Counted from the first letter of the stretch, positions 22,100 to 33,640 are shown. The stretch: DNA of 64,000 nt from Euphorbia lathyris (GCF_963576675.1 NC_088916.1:9005001-9069000); one strand, 5' to 3'. The notes: generated by a model from the letters alone, not told the origin. Made by a program: numbers and translations.

Positions 22100-22112
22100 T
22101 GGTATCAGAGCC
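22100..22112 (+). other. tRNA-iMet primer-binding site of a retroelement remnant
   Basis: TGGTATCAGAGCC preceded by CCGTGACATT, matching an LTR ending in CA followed by the usual tRNA-iMet complement. No pol or second LTR is visible nearby, so this is a small or truncated (TRIM-like) remnant. Confidence 0.65.
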
Positions 22113-22374
22113 TAAACTAAGCAAAGGCCTTGTGAAGTATGTGGTAGTCTCTTAGACTGAGCAAGACCTTTGCGAGGTGGGGAAGTAAGCTTTAACTAAA
22201 CGAGTTCTCCTTGGAGAAAGTGTGCCAGCTTTAACTAAGCGAGTTCTTCGTAGTATAAACTAACAATGCTTTAACTAAACGAGTTCTTCGTGGTGTAAGT
22301 CAACGTTGCTTTAACTAACCAAGTTCATCGTGGTGTGAGCGAACATATCTTTAACTAAGCGAGACCTTGGAGAT
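22111..22374 (+). repeat. About 40-bp minisatellite directly after the primer site
   Basis: About six and a half degenerate units, each starting GCTTTAACTAAGCGAG or a variant and followed by a more variable half (TTCTTCGTGGTGTAAGT-like). The first two units (CCTAAACTAAGCAAAGG..., CTTAGACTGAGCAAGACC...) are most diverged. Confidence 0.85.
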
Positions 22375-23124
22375 GCGGGCTTGCCATACTAAAGATCCTA
22401 AATTTCCCCAAAGAATTGACGTTACCATATTTTATGTCGGATTTGCCAAGTCGATCATTCCCTGTGTGAACCAAAGTTCTCCATTCGACGACGTAAAGCT
22501 CAAGAAGAGAGGGAGGAGAGCGGAAATAAAATCAAAACATGAAATTTTGTTCCATAAGCCTTTCAACCCAGAGTGGTCTTCGAGTACCCATAACTCTTAC
22601 CGAGGTTCAGAGTTTTCACATGTAATTGCTATAGACTCCTTGTAATTCATCACAACTTAACAATCCAAACTTTTTGAAGGCAAATTCATATTTCACCAAA
22701 TAAAAATATATTATATTGTCGGTGTACTCATTGGCGGATCCAGGAATCGACTTCCGCGGGGTTAATTTTAGTCAGATTTTTAATTTTTCGAAGTCCAGCC
22801 TGTTAGGGCTGGACAAATTTTTTTAACCTTCTTCTAGCACACTTAAACTTTATGGTTTTTGTATGTTAGCTAAAAATTGTAACATTTTCACACTTTTTAT
22901 TTTTAGCTATAATTTTTATAAAATTTAATTGAATCTCCAAAGTAAGAAATTGTTTTTTTTTTATAGAAATTGAATCTCAAAAGTTGGATATTGTGTAGTT
23001 TTAATACATCATCTTCTGAAGAATGAAATTTATCTGCAATAATTTAGAAAATTTCTTTTATAAATTAAATTGACTAGTGTAAATTAATGTCACTTTTGTG
23101 CTGAGAAAAACAAGTTGCAGTTTT

Positions 23125-23330
23125 TCCTCCATAGATAATGAACCATAGGGATGTCACTTTAGTTGTTTTGTTACTACAACCCTTTATTTGTTGGGGTACT
23201 CTACAAATGAAGTGGGTGTGGGAGAGGCAAAATCACCGCAATAAAAGATGGTTCTGGACGGCAGGAAATGCACCAACCCAGTTTCAGAATGTTATAGTAT
23301 GTGATAGACAAGAGATAAGGTATTAAAATA
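23125..23330. repeat. Recurrent module R, copy 1
   Basis: Shares the string ACTACAACCCTTTATTTGTT and the ACTCCACAAATGAAG-like core with about 33045-33215, 49885-50050, 53650-53870 and 55890-56110. In the best copy (49935-50011) the core is bounded by 11-bp inverted repeats CAACCCTTTAT/ATAAAGGGTTG. The function is unrecognised; it could be a small MITE or old intron sequence. Confidence 0.7.
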
Positions 23331-23854
23331 GGCTTAAGGTTTTTGGAAAATATCAATTTAGACTCCACATGTAACGGATTGGACACGTCAATACTGTTAC
23401 TCCATTAATTTCTCCCTCCACCAACAATTGACATAACTTAGTGAAGTCATATCAATGGGGTGTCAAAATTGATACTTTTTTAAACATTTCATACTTCCCA
23501 ATAACCATAGGTCTATTTTGATACCTTATCCCAATAGAAAATTGTGAGTGATAAATGAACAATCATAATAACAAAAATTATGTGTCAAAATCATGCTTTC
23601 TACTGTAAAATATATTATATCACAACAATGGGGAAAATGATGTTTTGATTTCCTGGAACTGTTTAATCACTCTTTGTTGGTTTAAACTCCCGTCTAGGCG
23701 AACAAAAGTTAGTCAAGTGAACATACAAAATGCTACAAATTTAGCCCTAACATTTCCATGAAAATTGCAGACAAACTTTGCTTCAAAAGTGACAAAAAAA
23801 TTAAGTAAATAACAGGTACCTCTGTCAACAAAATGAAAATAATTTGTATAGGTT

Positions 23855-24110
23855 CATGACTATCGGTTGATGGTCCTTCTACTACTTGGGAAGGATAGAC
23901 GAGATGCTGATTTATGAATGCAGTTTGTAAATCTAAACCAATTGCATCCCATCAATTCCATCTTGAGATATAAACTGCTGCTTCATTGTTTCCTGCCAGA
24001 TGGAGGGGTTGGTCTTTGCACAACCGAGAAACCCACACCTCTAATAAACCTTTTCTTAGGTAAGAACCAAAATGAGTTGTTTCTGTAGGTATTCACATTG
24101 TGTTAGGTCT
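23855..24110 (-). repeat. Exon-like module S, copy without adjacent TPS sequence
   Basis: Related to about 24590-24810, 51170-51370 and 60540-60780 (minus) and to about 29965-30175 and 36676-36880 (plus). In this copy and at 60540 the module ends, on the minus strand, in a GAG/GTACCTG junction that looks like a splice donor. In the copies at 24590 and 51170 it runs straight into the TPS segment. Open for 60-odd codons in some copies, but I could not identify the protein. Confidence 0.5.
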
Positions 24111-24334
24111 TGAATTGGTAATTTGGTAGAGTCACACCTCAGCTTGATCGTGAATTGGAAAAGGAAAAGAACCCAATTCTGAACCCATTTCCAAGTCCAA
24201 AAGCCAATACCAATACCAGAGGAAAGAAGGGCCCGCGAGGGCCACTCAAGAAGAGAGCATGTGATTGTTATTTATGTGTAAATCAAATATATACAGAGCA
24301 TGTGATTACATTGTAGTCAAAGACAGGTCGAATG

Positions 24335-24810
24335 TGATTCATAGTGTACATTCGGCTGCAACACGACAAAAAATGGGGCACACTAAAATCAGGGCAGCTA
24401 GGTACCATATAATGAAAAAGAGGCCATAAATAATACTTACAGAAACCATGAAAAACTTTGTAAGCATCAGGAGGAAGAAATGTGGGTAAGCAGTTGAATT
24501 CTCCCAGCAGCCTCTGGGAAACTTCTATATCTATTCACTTTTACTCTGGATCAACCTTCAAGGATCCCACATAAATAACATCCAAATTTTATATGGGTTC
24601 ATGACTATCATTTGATGGTCCTTCTACCACTTAAGAAGGATAGACGAGATGCTGATTTATGAATGCAGTTTTTAAACATAAATGCGATCCCACCAATTCC
24701 ATCTTGAGATATCAATGTCCAACACCCATGACATATACACAGTTGCTTCATTGTTTCAAGCCAGAAGGAGTGGTAGGTCATCGCAGGAGGGAGAAATCCA
24801 CCCCTCAAAA
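24335..24810 (-). pseudogene. TPS fragment T2: N-terminal GT-domain piece with module S upstream
   Basis: From about 24586 downward the minus strand encodes DVIYVGSLKVD, then after in-frame stops LLGEFNCLPTFLPPD and a KVFHGFCKYYLWPLFHYM stretch. These correspond in order to the TPS N-terminal glucosyltransferase segment (EVIYVGSL..., FLPPDI...FYHGFCKQHLWPLFHYMLP). It then jumps to PHFLSCCSRM, skipping about 115 residues present in normal TPS. The part above 24590 is module S. The same deletion occurs in the copies at 57.1 and 62.0 kb. It is degenerate and not translatable. Confidence 0.8.
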
Positions 24811-24899
24811 CGTAGGTGTATTCCTTATGTAGGTAAGAAGTTCTTACTAAGAACCAAAAAGGGCTGATTATTTTGGTGTATTCCTATTGTATGAGGTCT

Positions 24900-25615
24900 T
24901 CAATTGGTAATTTAGTATATTTACACCTCAGCTTGATCTGTCAATCTTATCAACTTTTGATTTTTTTTGTATTTCTTTAATTTTTAAAATCTATTTATTA
25001 AAGATAAGTTCAAGTTTAACCTAACGTATTAAAATGTAGATTTAGTCCTCCCCTACAAAATTGATGTTTTGTAAGGTCCAATGGCAGCCTTCAACAATAT
25101 TGAAACCAGATTTTTCAAATTTTTGGTAACTTAAAGCTAAAATTAATCTTGCTTAAAAAATTAGGGTTAAATTTTCAGTGCTTTATATGCTAGAACTAAA
25201 TATACACTCCACCGAAAATGTTAGAGTCAAATTCGATTCTTATCCCATTGATTAATTACGCTAAGTACACTTTCTATAGAACCTTTAGAACCAATTTCAC
25301 CTTACTCCGAGCAACTCTAATTATCTTATAAAAGGACTAATTTGTAATTTGTCAAAATTAGCCAACGATTAGAATGTAAAAAGCCAATGTAAAAAGCCAA
25401 TACCTAGCGAGTCGCTCGATTGGACTAAAACTTATAAATCGGATAAGGACTAAATTTAACTCTAATGTTTCAACCCAAATACAAATTTAGACCTAACTTA
25501 TGAAATAGTGTAAATTTAACACCAACGTTTCTAAACAAGATCAATTTTAGCCATGCGCTATCGAAAATTTGAAATAATTGGTTTGATTGTTATTTAATGG
25601 CCTAAACCATACCAA
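24900..25615. other. AT-rich spacer shared with other parts of the array
   Basis: No gene. Blocks recur at about 27430-27610 plus 28270-28480, at 51430-51790 and at 60800-61340 (shared strings such as AAAATTAATCTTG and GAACCAATTTCACCTTA). It contains no open frame of note. Confidence 0.6.
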
Positions 25616-26068
25616 GCCCCCTGAACTTGTCACTTTTAGTCATTTTGCCTAGTGAACTTACGGGACGATCCATTTGCCCCTTCAACTATTTAAAATTGGT
25701 AACAATCACCTGTTTTCATTATAACGAAAACAATTACTGATATGTTCTCATTGCAAGCACTAAGGTCATAATAAAAAGAGTTGGTGCACTACTAAAACAA
25801 TGTGCAAATGAGGCTAATATACATAAGTTTTCTTGTAGAAATTGCATATATGGTTGTGTACTACTAAAACAAGCTGCAAATGAGGTTACACATATGCAAA
25901 CTGGTTCTAATATTTTCATGAACACTTGTACTAATGTTGGAACTTCATTTTGTTTGAGTTATAATGAAAATATGGGGTTACTAATACCACTTTTAAATAG
26001 TTGAGGGGGCAAATAGATCGTCCTGTAAGTTCAGGGGCAAAATGACTAAAAGTGACAAGTTTAGGGGC
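25616..26068. mobile_element. Foldback-type MITE with about 110-bp terminal inverted repeats, copy 1
   Basis: The left end GCCCCCTGAACTTGTCACTT and the right end, read in reverse complement GCCCCTAAACTTGTCACTT, stay complementary for roughly 110 bp up to the shared TTTTCATTATAAC. A non-coding centre of about 230 bp lies between. A second copy is at 51790-52254. The long inverted ends resemble Mutator-like or foldback non-autonomous DNA elements. No target duplication could be fixed by eye. Confidence 0.85.
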
Positions 26069-26464
26069 AAATTTGCATGATTGCATATGTTCCAAGTCTA
26101 AAGTTCACTTAAAACTTTGAGGTTAAATTTAATATTTATCCTTTTATTGATTGGAACATGAAACTTTGGTAAAGGAAAATAAAATTTAGATTAAAAAATT
26201 GTTCACTTTTAGGGGTTTGACACCTTGAATTTATATTTGAACCTATCATACATTTGAATTTATCAATTTTGAACCTTCAAATTTGCTGACACGGCAGTAG
26301 AAATTGGATTCGAGGTGTCATGTCAACTATGAAAATTTCTAAATCATCAAATAAGGGTGTTGTAGGTTAAACATTGACAAATTTAGAGTGTGATAGGTCC
26401 ATGTATAAACTCATAATACCAAACAATAAAATAAAAACTAGTTTAAATGTGTAATTATATGTAT

Positions 26465-26700
26465 TAAACTTTTTATTGTCATTTAAAGTGAAACAGGCGT
26501 TATTGCATTTAAGTGGAAAGACATTGTTTCACTTATTTTTTACATGAAATGTTGATAAAATGGCACAGTTTCATTGAGATTAGCCATCTGAGTTCTTGGC
26601 TCCACAATAGTTCCTGGTCTTTCAATCCTAACCAAATATTTTTATTCTACTTTCAATCTTTTACATTGATCACTGATTTCATATATTCATTGAATGAGTG
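26465..26700. repeat. Shared module upstream of the translocator fragment, copy lacking the exon
   Basis: Matches 48950-49240 and 52790-53045 (strings GTGAAACAGGC, GCATTTAAGTGGAA, TTCATTGAATGAGTGAAGGG). Here the match stops right after GAGTGAAGGG, where the other copies continue into the translocator exon. Confidence 0.75.
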
Positions 26701-26835
26701 AAGGGGGAAAATTGACCCAATTTATCAACGTTAGGGGTAAAATTGATCTTGGCGTCCAACGTTAGGGGTATAATTGCACTATTTTAGACGTTAGGGGTAA
26801 AATTGCTCCTGACCTAAAACGTTAGGGTATTTTTG
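26700..26835. repeat. Degenerate tandem ACGTTAGGGGTAAAATTG repeat
   Basis: Four spaced variants of ACGTTAGGGGTAAAATTG occur here; a decayed set recurs at about 29575-29655. The pattern suggests a subterminal part of some DNA element, but no terminus was recognised. Confidence 0.6.
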
Positions 26836-27611
26836 CACCTTAATCCTTTTTATATATTATTGTCTCCTTCCTTTTTAAAGGAAGGCATGTGAGGCCACTG
26901 CCAACGTTGATGCCTTTACTCCATTACGGCGCCTGCCCCCGTAATGGGGTAAAACAAAATATCTTTTTATCCATTACGGTGGATAAAGCACCGTAATGGG
27001 ACTACTTTTTAATTAAAGTTTAAAAACAGTCACTCCCAAAGAAATAATTTTTAACTACACCTAAATAAAGAATTATTTTTAAAATTAACACCATTTAGAA
27101 GTTTAACCCCAGATAAAGACCAAATTTAACTTTAATATTTCTAGCGAAATGCAAATTTAGCCAAAAATGTACGAAATAGTGTAAATTAAACCCCAACGTT
27201 TCTAAGCAAGATCTATTTTAGCTAGGCATTATCGAAAATTTGAAAAAAAAAATTGGTTTAAACGTTATTTAAGTGTCACATTGGACATTACAAACAAGTT
27301 TATCAATAAATTGAATTAGTTTCGTATATTTTTTATTGGTTTATTATAACTATATTAATAACGTAGTAAATATTTTAGACAGTTTAATTAAAAAAAATCA
27401 CATTGTGTCAGGTGTTCAATTGGTAATTTGGTAGGTCACAGCTCAGCGTCATCTGTCAAACCTATTATGAACTTTTGAATTTTTTTTAATTTTTCTAATT
27501 TTTAAAATTCTATTTGTTAAAGATAAGTTCATATTAACCTAACATGTTAAAACCTAGATTAATCCTAAATGTTTGTAAGGTCTCATGACACATTTAAATA
27601 TCATTCAAACT

Positions 27612-27613
<2 letters not shown>

Positions 27614-27646
<33 letters not shown>
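27614..27646. repeat. Poly-T tract of 33 bases
   Basis: Uninterrupted T run close to, but outside, the LINE insertion at 27667. It might be the tail of an older insertion or an expanded homopolymer. Confidence 0.8.
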
Positions 27647-27651
<5 letters not shown>

Positions 27652-27666
27652 TCGGTAAAGGAAGAC

Positions 27667-28259
27667 TTTTTTTTTGAATGAAACTAGGAGCTGATTAGAG
27701 CGCACCAAGGACATCACGACTAGGTCGGCACCCCCAAGCAAACGCCCGAAACCAGGGCCAATATTATTAATAGGAAAAGGAAAATAATGTAAGATCGAAA
27801 TAAGTCAAGTGAAACGGAAGACAGCCCGTCCACTTAAATTACAGAAAAAAGAATCAGAACAAAAGGAGGGAAGGTCGTCCCACCAAACATGGTCAGTGGC
27901 GGTACCCCCAAAGTTAGCTAAGGCATCCGCGCATTGATTGCCTTCACGGAAAATGTGGGATGAGACCAGATTGAGAGAGTCAAGGTGTTGAAGACAGAAG
28001 AGCCAATCTTGACAGATTAACCACGGAACCGACTTGGACCTGCTACGAATAAGAGACACTACATAAGTAGAGTCAGATTCCAGCCAGATGTGCGACCACC
28101 CCTTCGAGATCGCGATTTTGATAGCAAAAATTGCCGCTGACAGCTCCGCTATATAGGCAAACGTTGGAGGGATCGGGAAGGCGAATGCTCCAATAAAACT
28201 CCCTTCTGGCGTCTGAAAATTCCACCGCCGCCCGCCTGTCCCGGACAGCCATTAACCGA
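27667..28259 (-). mobile_element. 5'-truncated plant LINE: RNase H domain and 3' end
   Basis: On the minus strand the frame ending at 27805 contains HIFREGNQCADALANFG, the C-terminal RNase H signature of plant L1-like LINEs. Upstream, AYIAELSAAIFAIKIAI and SHIWLESDSTYVV continue the same domain (Glu and Asp of the active site), so about 150 residues of RNase H remain. The element ends in a T9 run (27667-27675; a poly-A tail on the minus strand). Flanks GGTAAAGGAAGAC (27654-27666) and GGAAAAGTAAGAC (28260-28272) look like a 13-bp target duplication with two mismatches. RT and endonuclease are absent. Confidence 0.85.
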
Positions 28260-28479
28260 GGAAAAGTAAGACTTAAATTAATCTTGTTTGAAAAAGTTAG
28301 GGTTAGATTTTCACAACTTTATATGTTAGGATTAAATATGCACTCCACTGAAAATGTTATAGTCAAATTTGATTCTTATCCCATTCATTAATTACACTAA
28401 ATGCACTTTCAATAAAATATTTAGAACCAATATCACCTTATTTAGTGTCTTTAAGAAAAGCCCTCGGGACTAATTTTTA

Positions 28480-29110
28480 CTTATTATTATAAAACTTCTC
28501 AAAATTAAGCTAGGTTTGGACTACAAAAGTAAAATTAAGTCGTTTTGAATAAACTTAGAGAAATTTATCGCTTTTCATTTTACAAAATTGTCAAAAATTT
28601 ACTGTTCCTTTAGTGTAAAATAGTTTGAATCTATCTGGTGTGACAATTGAAGTGTTAAAACGTGTTAAAAGATTAATGAGTAAGGACTTAATATCTCAAT
28701 TTGAAATATTAAAACCTTAATGTGTTAAAAAATACTTTATTTAATATATACATTTAAAAAGATTAAAGGGTGAAACAATAAAATATAAATTTATCAAAAA
28801 GTTCAATATTTATTTTTCCTATTATTTTTTTGCGATCATGTTGGTGAACAAATTTTTATCATTTTTTAAGTGTAAAAATGTCTCTAACCCATCAGTAATT
28901 TTATCATAACGTCTAAAATGATCCAATTTTACTTTTAATTGCAGCCAAAAATAATTTTACCTCTAATATTAGCAAGTTGGGTTATTATGAAACACAAATA
29001 TTTTATTTTTTTTATTATGCACTAATTGCATATCAGTTGGTTCTGAAAAAAAAGTTTCATATATTTTTGTGGTTTAATAATAAATTGAAGATTATATAAG
29101 ACGTGTTAGA
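28480..29110. other. AT-rich stretch, nothing recognised
   Basis: No open frame or repeat of note apart from scattered A/T runs. Confidence 0.5.
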
Positions 29111-29115
29111 AAGTG

Positions 29116-29356
29116 GATTTTTTTCCAAAATATAAGTCGTTTTGGTTTTCCAATAGTTTAGTTTTTTGGTCCAAACATTAAATATTTTGTCTTATCTATG
29201 TGTTTTTTAACATTCCAATGTTTATTGTCCAAGGGTGACATGAGAGAGAATTTTTTTTAAGTTAACCAATAAAAATTTATTAACTTGACTCAACATTAAT
29301 TGTATTTCTTAATTTGTGTGAAAATCTCTAAAACGACTTATATTATGGGAGGGAGA
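29116..29356. mobile_element. Stowaway-like (Tc1/mariner) MITE, degenerate
   Basis: The left end CCAAAATATAAGTCGTTTT and right end AAAACGACTTATATTATGGG then AGGGAGA followed by TA are inverted repeats. The outer CTCCCTCCC (in reverse complement) is the Stowaway/mariner terminal signature. The left outermost bases are decayed. Length about 240 bp, centre non-coding. Confidence 0.75.
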
Positions 29357-29664
29357 TAGTATTTATAAATTTGGTGAAATATTTGAATTTTTTGGTCCAA
29401 CTCATACAAAAGGCATTATATTTTTTATTATTATTTTTATTCATGTCTAATTATATGTTTGTATCTGTTACTAATTAGTGATAAAACACGCTCATGTAAA
29501 GTGTAAAGTGTATATGATAAGATTCCTCGAGAACCAAGTTTGATGAATTATTGCTTAAATTGACCCAACTTGACAACTGAGGGATAAAATTATTCTTGCC
29601 TGCCAAACGTTACAGATAAAATTGCTCTTGACTCCCAATGTTAGGAGTAAAATTATGAAACTTT

Positions 29665-31260
29665 CAAGTGTTCAATCAAGGTGCCAAATAATAAATTATA
29701 ATTTTGTACCAGTTACAACTGTTTAAGAAAAAAAAATGCAATGTTTGAATCGAAGAGGTTTTGAGGGTGGGTCTTTCAAGTGTTAGAGATATTAATGATC
29801 AAGATGCCAATTAATAAATTATAACTTCAGATTCTTTAAGATAAAAAAGCCTTAGAATATCAATAAAACACATGATGATTTTTAACCAAATATAAATACT
29901 GCCACTTACAGGAACTGCCGCATCTAAACAAGCAGCTCTAAAAGTTTGAATACAACTTGCAGTTAATGGTTTTGAGGGTGGGTCTTATCCGCAGATGACA
30001 TATAAAGAGAGTTTAGGAATCTGAGATATCTACTCCCAGTCGAAGATATCAAATATGGAAGCTAAGATATCTCTGCTGTTGATGGATGCGGTTGTGATTA
30101 GGGCACTGCAACTCGTGATTCCTAAATCAACATTTCTTGATAGTCATGAACCTATACAAAATTATTTTCACAATAAAATAACCTCCATCAGCTGCTTCTC
30201 GGTAAACCTTTCTACTTTTATGTTTTAATGGGAGCTCTGAAAATCTATTATGAATGACAAATTTTTAAATTTTAGCTTCTTGACAGTTTGAGTGATTTTG
30301 AATATCTCAGTTCCAATTTTAAAAAAACACATTTTTTCTGATTTTGAATTAGAAGATTATATATGTGTTTAAGTTGCAGTCCTTACTGGAAGTTAAATTT
30401 TGATTCACAAATCAGCATCTCTGTAAATCAACTGATAGTAATGTGCTTATGCAAAATTATCTTGCACAATTTTTGTATTTTTACGTTCTTATATTTTATA
30501 TTTTAATGAAAATTCTAAAGATCTATTTTGAATGACAAAATTTTAAGTGTTAGTGTGTCTATAGTTTCTATGAGTTTGAACATCTGAGTTCCAATTTAAA
30601 AAGAAGCACATTTTAAGTTTTAGTTTCTCTTTCTAATGTGTTTAATTTGATTTCTCTTTGTGAATGTGGAACTTACAGGAAGAGTACGTTTGAGGGAGAG
30701 AGCAGAAGCAAACTTAGGCTTTGTTAGGATTCGGCCACAAACATTGTTCTAACATTTGTTGTAAAAAAAGTAAATAGTCTGAGTACAAGAAGGATGTTGT
30801 TTATCAATTATGATTGGAGAGTCAGGTAGAGTGTAGAAATCAAAGGAGTGGTTGATAGGGTAAGACAGTTTTTATGTTTTAAAGTTAGACATTGGTAATC
30901 TTGCTATTTTCATGTAAGACAGTGGTTCCTATTGTGGTAGATCAGACTTATTTTGGTAATTCGGAAACAAGAACTGGTTTTTTAGATAACGAATATGTCA
31001 TTCTACTCATATGCAAAAGCTTTCATACAAACAGTTGGACGCAAAAATATTTCAAAATGTTGAACCAAGGTAGTTTCTGGTTAAGAAACCTTCTTGAAGC
31101 ATAGGAATGAAGCACCATTAGCTTAATTTGGTAATTGACGTATTTTGGAAAGATGATCATATACGACTGAAGCAAGAAATTGTTTTTCAGAAAATGAATA
31201 TGTTGTCATACTCATATGCACAAGATATCACCGGTTATGTTCAATTTCCAAGTACCAATT
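29665..31260. other. AT-rich stretch with module S-like sequence at about 29965-30175
   Basis: GTTTTGAGGGTGGGTCTT occurs twice (about 29757 and 29970). The second starts a plus-strand copy of module S ending AGTCATGAACCTATACAAAA. Otherwise there is no recognisable gene. Confidence 0.45.
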
Positions 31261-31272
31261 CCAAATGATAAT

Positions 31273-31396
31273 TCTATTTTGGAAATATTATCTACCGAGC
31301 TGATTCCTCAATTCTTAATGAGCTATAAAGAGACAAAGTAGGGTTTCTATTTTGGAAATATTACCCGCTGAGTTGATTCCTCAATTCTTAATGAGG
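31273..31396. repeat. Tandem direct repeat (about 50-bp unit)
   Basis: 31273-31322 and 31346-31396 are near-identical (TCTATTTTGGAAATATTA ... GATTCCTCAATTCTTAATGA), separated by a 23-bp purine-rich spacer. Confidence 0.85.
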
Positions 31397-31834
31397 GTCA
31401 CAAGAATAGCAATAATTATTTATCGACATTATGCTGATTTAAATACTAAGAATGAAACAACACTCGTAAATTTATTCAAGCTGAACCTGAAAATATCTAA
31501 ATGTGAAGTGGTAGTTGCAATCAGCATGCTACTTTTTATTTATAACATTAAGGTTCAAGTATACGTACTAGCTAAACTCGGGTACAAGCACTGAACACTC
31601 ACCATCGGGATGAACAGTAAGTTTGGAACTACTAGCCAAATCTCCCACAAAGTCCTCTAAAGCCTATGGAGTGTCACTTTGGCCACTTGGATATATGAGA
31701 GAATGATAGCGCAAAATCTCATTTCCATGTATCAGCAATGGCAGTACATCAGCTGTATTTAATCATAGAGAATACCACAATTTTAACAAGCACAAACAAT
31801 ATTTTGACTACCTCATATTTCCATTTATCAAAAT

Positions 31835-32560
31835 GGAGCAGAGAAAAAAAGGGAAAAACTTTAAAAAATGTAAAAATACAAAAATATGAAACACGAAAAA
31901 ACATGAATAACATGAAAATGTTACAAAACACGAGAATATGGAAAAAAAATCACGCAAAAAACATGAAAAGGTGAACAAACGTGAGAAACACAAAAACGCA
32001 AAAAAAAAGCAAACACTTGAAAAAGCACAAAACATGAACAACGCGAAAAAGTAAGAAAACACGAATTATACAAAAACATGAAAAATAAAAAAAACACGAA
32101 AATGTGAAAAAACATGAAAAGGAGAAAAATGCTAAAATAAAAAACGTGACAATAAGTGAAAAACACGATAAACATGAAAAGACGAAAAATCCAAACAAAA
32201 CACGAAAACGTAAAAAAAAAAAACCTGAAAAATACGAAAAACATGAAAACATGAATAACGCGAAAAATAAAAAAACGAAAAAAAAAAGAAAACGCGAAAA
32301 AGGGAAAACCGAAAAACTAAACGTGAAAACACGAAAAAAAGAAGAAAAAATGCAAAAAAAACACAATAACGTTAATAACAAAAGAAAACGTACAAAAAAT
32401 GTCAAAAATGTAAAAAAACTTTTTTCGTATTTTTAACTTATCCATTTTTTCCATGTTTTTAATATATATATTTTTACTTTTCGTGATTTTCGCATTTTTC
32501 CACTTTTTGTGTTTTTAACAAAATTTCACAATTTTTTTGTGTGTTTTCTCACATTATTAG
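31835..32560. repeat. A-rich block followed by T-rich block of ACATGAAAA / AACACGAAAA units
   Basis: About 580 bp of plus-strand A-rich sequence made of variants of AACACGAAAAACATGAAAA, then about 145 bp of the opposite composition (TTTTCGTGATTTTCGC). Lysine-rich and phenylalanine-rich open frames on the two strands are artefacts. The switch of strand composition at about 32415 makes a large imperfect foldback. A GGAAAATATTTTCC-rich inverted segment follows to about 32690. Confidence 0.8.
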
Positions 32561-33044
32561 TAGTTGGAAAATATTTTCCACTGTTGTTGCCAAACACAGA
32601 AAAATATTTTATTTTCCTGCACAATATTTTCCCTGCATAAAATTTTCCAGAACACAATATTTTCCCCAAACAAACGGGGTCTGAGTATGTTTATATTTAC
32701 AAATAGTGAGAGTAGAGATTGGGAGCTTCTCTAAGCGTAGTGATTAAGAGCTCCTCTAAATGATTTTTAACTTACCTCCTCAAATTTTAATTTAAGAATC
32801 CAACTAAGAGACAGTTGGAGATGTTCTTAAAATTTATCTTTTAATTTTTTTATTAATTAAAATGTTAATATTTTTTTCAGCAACGAAACTGTTGTTGTAA
32901 AATATGATGGAACAAAATTTAAGGCAACAACTTATTTTAAAGCAAAAAATGTTATTTTAATGTAACATCTAGCTCTAATGAGTAAGTAAGGATGTTATGA
33001 GTTTATAATGTTTAAAGTAATCACGTTTTGGCCCTGGCTGGGAC

Positions 33045-33215
33045 AATAAATAATTTAATACGACCCTTCATTTGTTGGGGTACTCCGCAAATGAAGATGG
33101 GTTAAGGCCAGAGGCAAAACCACCCCTATAAAGGGTGATTATGAATAGCCCAAAATCCACCAATCCACACAAATTAAAACCAGTGATGTTATTATTTACA
33201 AATTATAAATGAGTT
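33045..33215. repeat. Recurrent module R, copy 2
   Basis: Contains CCCTTCATTTGTTGGGGTAC and CCCCTATAAAGGGTG with the same spacing as the other R copies. Confidence 0.7.
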
Positions 33216-33640
33216 CCTTAACGTCATATATACTATGTAGTAGAAAATTATGTTTGATAAAAGAACAACCATAAGAAAAAAATTAGTCATGTTCCAATGT
33301 ATTTGGCAATACTTCTTTTGAATTAACAAAAAGATTAATTATACTTTGGGCTTGAGTTTCGGTGTCTTGCCAGGAATGCCAACCTAGTTGGGATGTCTGA
33401 CGGTTACTAACTCTCTGGTCCATCCTTTTAATTAAAAAAAAAGATTAGAGACTGGTGTCAGGTTTATCCCAACTCTTTGAGCCTTGAAAGACGTGAATAA
33501 AACCTCATGATCATATGATCAAATTCATGCTTCCAACTAAAAAATAATCTAGCACAACAATGGGGATGGAAGTTTTCATCTTCTGAAACTGTTTAATCAC
33601 TCTTTCTCTTTGCTTAGTTGTTGTTGGTTTAAATTCCCAT

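Larger units (their letters stand above)
21722..22720. repeat. Long imperfect inverted repeat around a retroelement remnant
   Basis: The left arm (about 21722-21985) and right arm (about 22434-22715) are reverse complements, sharing for example GGAATGATCGACTTGGCAAA with its complement and the AATCCAAACTTTTTGAAGGC end. The right arm has the same orientation as the single copy at about 34820-35100, so the left arm is the inverted one. The spacer (about 21986-22433) carries an LTR-like end, a primer site and a 40-bp minisatellite. Confidence 0.8.

Noticed and set aside
22111..22374. CRISPR-like direct repeats
   Set aside because: The units are head-to-tail, degenerate and without unique spacers, in a plant genome. 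It is a minisatellite.
23855..24810. Module S as a histone H2A-like fragment
   Set aside because: One frame has AAVYISSLLDID, faintly like the H2A VYLAAVLEYL helix, but the match does not extend and other frames are more open.
31738..32436. Lys-rich and Phe-rich frames on opposite strands
   Set aside because: Artefacts of the A-rich/T-rich degenerate repeat; no conserved residues.
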